Assembly (NCBI GenBank): GCA_949286815.1 | Contig: CASEEB010000311.1 | Span: forward strand, 1-14,888 | Source: an uncultured Eubacteriales bacterium | GTDB taxonomy: Bacteria; Bacillota; Clostridia; Oscillospirales; CAG-272 | Reading direction: 5' to 3' | DNA length: 14,888 nucleotides | In this document: piece after piece, positions 14,121-14,888 of the stretch | How the letters are laid out: every line of letters starts with the position of its first letter | How positions within the stretch are numbered: the first letter of the stretch is position 1 | Translations under genes and position numbers: made by a program | The notes under the pieces: generated by a model | Told to the model about the DNA's origin: nothing | What the model saw: the letters and a program-made list of their open reading frames with translations, nothing else | Databases searched by the model: none

Positions 14121-14888
14121 TCAGTCCTGTTTTTCCGCAAATACGATATTGGTTTTGAACAGGTCGCCGTCAATTTCTATTTTGAATATGCCGCCCTGGA
14201 GCTCCGTAAGGTTTTTGGCTATGGACAGTCCCAAGCCGCTGCCTTCGGTGTTTCTCGAGCTGTCGCCTCTGACGAACCTCTCGGTAAGCTCGTCGGCGGA
14301 AATGTTGAGCTGATATTTTGATACGTTTTTGAATGTGAGATTTACTTTGCCGTTGCTTTTTTCGGAGGAGATATATACTCTTGTGTGCTCCTGCGCGTAT
14401 TTGCCGATGTTGCTTAAAAGATTGTCAAGCACACGCCACATGAGTCTTCCGTCACATTCTATATATGCGCTTTCTTCGCTGTATGACAAAACCAGCTCTA
14501 TTTGTTTTTCCTTTAACTTATCCTCGTATTCTCCGGCAGCCTGTGACAGCAACAGGTTTATGTCGATTTTTTCCTTGTTGACGGTTATATTTCCGGTTGA
14601 AGCCTTTGAGGCCTCGACTAAGTCTTCGGTCAGTTTTTTCAGCCTGTATGCCTGGCGGTCGATTATATCAATATATTCTTTCGCCGTGGGCGAATTTATT
14701 TCCTCTTTTTTCAGGAGGTCTATATAGTTAATTATGCAGGTCAGAGGGGTTTTTATGTCGTGGGAAACATTGGTTATCAGTTCTGTTTTCATTCTTTCGC
14801 TCTTGGTTTGCTCCGCCACCGCGTTTGACAGCCCTTCTCCTATGTGATTAAAGTTCTCCGCGATGTCTTTCATGTCGAAATGAAGGTT
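14121..14888 (-). CDS. Sensor histidine kinase, C-terminal part (runs off the right edge)
   Basis: At least 255 residues of the cytoplasmic kinase end of a two-component sensor; the frame is open to the window edge (preceding residues NLHFD), so membrane and sensor parts are outside. The visible part starts with a HAMP-exit/linker helix. Then come the H-box ITNVSHDIKTPLT with the phospho-accepting His, the dimerisation helices, the N-box LDNLLSNIGKYAQ, the F-box ERFVRGD and the G2 box GSGLGLSIA. The G1 box is degenerate (FKNVSK), as in the VanS/YclK-like group with LLSNxxKY. The response regulator would be expected beyond the right edge. The signal is unknown. Confidence 0.92.
   Translation of the reverse strand, partial: NLHFDMKDIAENFNHIGEGLSNAVAEQTKSERMKTELITNVSHDIKTPLTCIINYIDLLKKEEINSPTAKEYIDIIDRQAYRLKKLTEDLVEASKASTGNITVNKEKIDINLLLSQAAGEYEDKLKEKQIELVLSYSEESAYIECDGRLMWRVLDNLLSNIGKYAQEHTRVYISSEKSNGKVNLTFKNVSKYQLNISADELTERFVRGDSSRNTEGSGLGLSIAKNLTELQGGIFKIEIDGDLFKTNIVFAEKQD

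Overview
The window looks like a chromosomal segment of a low-to-moderate GC Clostridia-type Firmicute (inference). The grounds are Gram-positive style GGAGG ribosome binding sites, a dgt-dnaG-rpoD block, an HprK/P-type HPr kinase/phosphorylase, a lipoprotein solute-binding protein and a membrane-anchored parvulin foldase. No gene points to a plasmid, phage or intact transposon.

Layout, left to right. 1-281: no confident gene; a strong plus-strand terminator (101-139) closes something that begins left of the window. 282-1667 (minus): a HAD-like hydrolase followed by a CpsB/YwqE-type PHP phosphatase. 1795-3768 (minus): an orphan extracellular solute-binding lipoprotein with a near-consensus sigma-A promoter and a good terminator. 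4063-8212 (minus): dGTPase-like HD hydrolase, DNA primase (ATGA overlap) and the primary sigma factor, a DNA replication/transcription block. 8375-10564 (minus): a two-gene operon with a membrane-anchored parvulin-type prolyl isomerase and a membrane-anchored protein with a possible TIM-barrel-like extracellular part. 10565-11318: a 750-bp intergenic region that is the most unusual part of the window. 11319-12864 (plus): hprK followed after 1 nt by an Sfp-type phosphopantetheinyl transferase. 13072-13560 (plus): a short pyroglutamyl-peptidase-like cysteine peptidase. 13662-14120: mostly non-coding, with a minus-strand terminator. 14121-14888 (minus): the C-terminal part of a sensor histidine kinase that runs off the right edge.

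The standout is the tandem array at 10767-11090, directly downstream of a strong extended -10 promoter (10730-10757). It holds three complete units. Each has a 9-nt arm, a 31-nt loop, the complementary arm, a 2-nt linker and a second 9-bp hairpin. Two base pairs change in a compensatory way between units, which suggests the fold is selected, most simply as RNA. Solitary left arms and unequal spacing suggest expansion and contraction by recombination. Downstream, 11108-11186 holds further hairpins, two of them mutually exclusive, before what looks like a separate hprK promoter (11248-11276). I cannot say whether this is a non-coding RNA, a long hprK leader or a mobile palindromic repeat family.
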